Part shown: positions 61,639 through 64,000 of the stretch, one piece after another | Layout of the letters: every line of letters starts with the position of its first letter | How positions within the stretch are numbered: the stretch's first letter is position 1 | Source: Bacteroidaceae bacterium HV4-6-C5C | GTDB lineage: Bacteria; Bacteroidota; Bacteroidia; Bacteroidales; Bacteroidaceae | Reading direction: 5' to 3' | Length of the DNA: 64,000 bases | Assembly: GCA_007896885.1 (NCBI GenBank) | Contig: VOIU01000002.1 | Location: 62,001-126,000 of the forward strand | Position numbers and translations under genes: made by a program | The notes under the pieces: model-generated | What the model was told of the DNA's origin: nothing | Seen by the model: only the letters and a program-made list of their open reading frames with translations | Databases searched by the model: none

Positions 61639-62763
61639 TCATTTCGTTGCTGCCGCCATCTTATAAATCTGGCATCCGGCGAGTAAAAAGGCTCCCACTC
61701 CATATACTTCTGTCATATCCCGGGTTACTTTGGCCGGATCGGCACCAATGGGTTGTACCCAACCTAGCTTTCCGGTGGCATCAACCGCATCTGTCAAGGC
61801 TTTCCAGCCTTTAATAATTACCGGCATAAAGTCTTTTTCGGATAGTAGTCCGCTATTTACACCATAAGCCAGTGCATATACAAAAAAGCCTGTGGAGCTT
61901 GTTTCGGGAGAGGAATAAGAGGCAGGGTCCAACAGGCTGGCCCGCCAATACCCATCTTTATTTTGCAACTTCGCCACACGGTAGCATAGTTTGACGAAAA
62001 GCTCTTCATAGAATTTTCTCTCCATTACATCGGACGGAAGTTCTTGTAATATCTCTGCCAGTCCTCCCAGAACCCACGCGTTTCCCCTTCCCCAAAACAC
62101 CTTCTTACCGTTAGCTTCTTTCTTGCCGAAATAGTGCCAATCACGATAAAACAATGAATCTTCTTTGTCGAACAGATAATCGTAAGTGGCCCGGTATTCA
62201 TTATCCATAAATTGCAGGTATTTCCGATTACCGGTCTCCCGATAGAGCTTTGCATATACGGGTGGAGCCATGAACAAAGCATCACACCAGGTCCATCGCT
62301 CGAGCGTTTTACTGTTACCATATTCCAGTCTGAAAGTGCTATTGGATGGATGGTTGACAATCCATTCCGCACGTGCCAGCGTAGGAATAAGCATTTCTTC
62401 TTTTTTGTATTTACGATACAGATCAATGAACGACTGTGATACAGCGATGTCATCGGCATGGTACATACGCTTATACGGCTGCCACTCGTTGCGTGAGCCG
62501 ATTTTATAAAGCCATTGGTAATAGGCACTGTCGTTATCTTCTTTCCCGGATAACTCGGCCCAATCCACCATGCCGACATAGAGTGCTCCATTTGTCCAAT
62601 CCAGGTCGTGATGTTCGTGAGCCGTACTTGGATTCGCTATTTGCCAGTCCGCCACCTGCTTCAGCTTGTTTTTGACTTCCGCCTTATTAAAAGGGACTTT
62701 AGAGGTGATATTCATGCCGATAAGCAAAAAAATCAAAGTAAATATCAGTCTATTCTTCTTCAT
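61639..62763 (-). CDS. Glycoside hydrolase family 105-like (unsaturated rhamnogalacturonyl hydrolase-type)
   Basis: The protein has 374 residues with a signal peptide (about 1-22, MKKNRLIFTLIFLLIGMNIT). The start of the mature protein (VKNKLKQVADWQIANPST, then DWTNGALYVGMVDWAEL) and the six-hairpin pattern with GRGNAWVLGGLAEILQ are those of GH88/GH105 enzymes, which remove the terminal unsaturated uronic acid from rhamnogalacturonan oligomers. It is next to the SusD-like gene in a polysaccharide utilisation locus, likely for pectin or a host glycan. Cell location is periplasm or surface; no lipobox. Confidence 0.9.
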   Translation of the reverse strand: MKKNRLIFTLIFLLIGMNITSKVPFNKAEVKNKLKQVADWQIANPSTAHEHHDLDWTNGALYVGMVDWAELSGKEDNDSAYYQWLYKIGSRNEWQPYKRMYHADDIAVSQSFIDLYRKYKKEEMLIPTLARAEWIVNHPSNSTFRLEYGNSKTLERWTWCDALFMAPPVYAKLYRETGNRKYLQFMDNEYRATYDYLFDKEDSLFYRDWHYFGKKEANGKKVFWGRGNAWVLGGLAEILQELPSDVMERKFYEELFVKLCYRVAKLQNKDGYWRASLLDPASYSSPETSSTGFFVYALAYGVNSGLLSEKDFMPVIIKGWKALTDAVDATGKLGWVQPIGADPAKVTRDMTEVYGVGAFLLAGCQIYKMAAATK

Positions 62764-62785
62764 AACTATATAATGGATAAGTGAA

Positions 62786-62824
62786 GGGAATTGTCCTTGT
62801 CCTAACCACCGACGGACAATTCCC
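62786..62824 (-). terminator. Hairpin between the SusD-like and GH105 genes
   Basis: GGGAATTGTCC (62786-62796) pairs with GGACAATTCCC (62814-62824), 11 perfect base pairs around a 17-base loop, lying 47 bases past the susD stop in the minus transcript. The U tract is weak, so it may attenuate or stabilise RNA rather than end it. Confidence 0.5.
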
Positions 62825-62870
62825 TTTCTGAAAACATGGAAATAAGTTTTTTGTTTAAGTCATTCCTGAA

Positions 62871-64000
62871 TTATTGATACCCATCGTTTTGCGGAAATTT
62901 AGCTCCGGTATTCGAATCGATAATACTTTGGGGAACAGGCCACAATACGTGATAGTCACGCATTGCCGGACCTGATTCGGAATTATACTTGCGGGTACGC
63001 TCCAGTAATTTACCGGTCCGTACCAACGTGAAACGGCGTGACTCCTCGCCTACCAACTCACGAATACGTTCATCCAACAAGAAATCCATGGTCATCTCAG
63101 CGTCGGTAATCTCACGGGTATGTGCACGTCGACGCACCACATTGATGGCTTCACGCGCTCCCGGAATATCTTTCAATCCGAGTCGGGTCTCACAAAGCAA
63201 AAGGTAGGTCTCCGCCAGACGGAACTTCATACGGTCACGGTAAGAGCCTGTCAACGAGAGATTTTCGGGGCGTCCATAAAAGAACTTCGTCAATGCGGGA
63301 TAAAGGCGGAAAGTGGTAAACCATGTTGCATCGGTTATGTCTGCCTTTTTACCGTACAGATTCGTTTTGACGTTATTATAATACCAATTGCGTTTAATGT
63401 TATATTCCGAATTACGTATGTCGTTCTCTTCGAAGAAACCACTGCCTTCACCAATCCACCATTTCATGGGTACCAATTGGGCCAGTCCGCGGCCACCTAA
63501 CGAATCCGCCAATACAAAACCGGTGATTTCGGAATACTTGGGTTCCCAGGCGCGGCGTGTCCAATCATCTGAATTTGTACCGCCACCGGTGGTGTTGTAT
63601 TCGAACTGCATCACCCAGATACTCTCCATATTACCGGAAGTGCGATTCTGGTTATTCTCGACGAACAAATCGGAAAAGACATCGCCTTTATCTTTCACCT
63701 TTCCACCGAAACGATTATCCATCAAATGAAAATGACCGCTATTAATCACATCTTCAGCCGCTTTCCCGGCTTTTGCATAGTCACCTTTCATCAGATAGAC
63801 TTCACTCAATAGATGTTCCGCCGCCCATTTGGTCAGCTTGCCCACCTTAACGGCATCGGGATTTTCCGGCAGATTTTCGACGGCAAATGTCAGGTCGTCT
63901 ATCATGTGGGATATCACCTCGGCTTTCGGGGTACGTGTGAAGTCCGTCCTGAACTGATCCTGAATCTTGTCTACATAAGGCACATCACCATATAAATAGA
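62871..64000 (-). CDS. SusD/RagB-like outer-membrane glycan-binding protein (N-terminus beyond right edge)
   Basis: The frame is open from the right edge to 62871, about 376 visible residues; the real start lies outside the window. The edge reads YLYGDVPYVDKIQ, the SusD motif 'YGDVPyvdk', and the body is the TPR-rich RagB/SusD fold (AAEHLLSEVYLMKGDYAKAG, FRLAETYLLLCETRLGLKDI, ELVGEESRRFTLVR). SusD proteins cap SusC-type porins and bind glycans at the cell surface. The partner SusC is expected just outside the right edge. Confidence 0.94.
   Translation of the reverse strand, partial: YLYGDVPYVDKIQDQFRTDFTRTPKAEVISHMIDDLTFAVENLPENPDAVKVGKLTKWAAEHLLSEVYLMKGDYAKAGKAAEDVINSGHFHLMDNRFGGKVKDKGDVFSDLFVENNQNRTSGNMESIWVMQFEYNTTGGGTNSDDWTRRAWEPKYSEITGFVLADSLGGRGLAQLVPMKWWIGEGSGFFEENDIRNSEYNIKRNWYYNNVKTNLYGKKADITDATWFTTFRLYPALTKFFYGRPENLSLTGSYRDRMKFRLAETYLLLCETRLGLKDIPGAREAINVVRRRAHTREITDAEMTMDFLLDERIRELVGEESRRFTLVRTGKLLERTRKYNSESGPAMRDYHVLWPVPQSIIDSNTGAKFPQNDGYQ

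Overview
The window looks like a chromosome segment of a gut Bacteroides species or a very close relative. Evidence: the Bacteroides-type promoter (TTTG, about 19 bases, TAnnTTTG) recurs upstream of genes; an aerotolerance (Bat) operon, a UpxY-type antiterminator heading a capsule operon, and a SusD/GH105 polysaccharide-utilisation gene pair are present; and the small ribosomal operon rpmB-rpmG-DUF4295 has the usual Bacteroidales order. No rRNA, CRISPR array, IS element or phage was seen.

1-11.4 kb (minus strand) is conserved housekeeping: the Bat operon (moxR, DUF58, a BatD-like membrane protein, batA, batB running off the left edge), an ftsY-rimO-HU-HU/LysM operon, rpmB-rpmG-DUF4295, pncC and tsaD. 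11.5-23 kb holds tamB, a glycosyltransferase, a sigma-54 two-component pair, a candidate ~65-nt sRNA with its own promoter and terminator, a GNAT, a DUF4919 protein, a free-standing AlaX-like editing protein, an hsp20 gene behind a near-perfect sigma-54 promoter, and tRNA-Thr(CGT).

23.2-57.7 kb is a surface-polysaccharide region. Plus-strand export (SLBB) and chain-length (Wzz) genes and a UDP-sugar 4,6-dehydratase are separated by a minus-strand three-gene cluster of unknown role, in which a LamG/transmembrane protein ends in a transglutaminase-like Cys-His-Asp domain. The main capsule operon reads leftward from a strong promoter at 57.7 kb: upxY, wzx, aminotransferases, WbqC, a complete small acyl-synthesis module (FabD, two ACPs, FabG, KAS III, adenylation enzyme, MBL hydrolase), acetyltransferases, glycosyltransferases, an alpha-1,2-fucosyltransferase, wzy, an epimerase and a WecA-like initiating transferase. 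Between the epimerase and the initiating transferase, which I regard as natural neighbours, lie a DUF4062/AlbA_2 pair, a WbuC cupin and a toxin-antitoxin-SecB-like chaperone (TAC) module.

57.9-61.5 kb is accessory: an ABC-type ATPase with a PD-(D/E)XK-like partner, bracketed by 27-bp direct repeats that carry a palindrome; the debris of a HEPN/MNT-type (HI0074-like) gene; short tandem repeats; and an AAA/DUF4143 ATPase. 61.6-64 kb is the edge of a polysaccharide-utilisation locus: a GH105-like hydrolase and a SusD-like protein running off the right edge.

The best candidates for undescribed biology are the LamG/transglutaminase-like cluster (26.9-31.6 kb), the repeat-flanked ATPase/nuclease-like pair (57.9-59.8 kb), the DUF4062/AlbA_2 pair (36.6-38.7 kb) and the TAC module (34.9-36.2 kb). 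All functions are inferred from motifs read by eye; no search or structure prediction was run.
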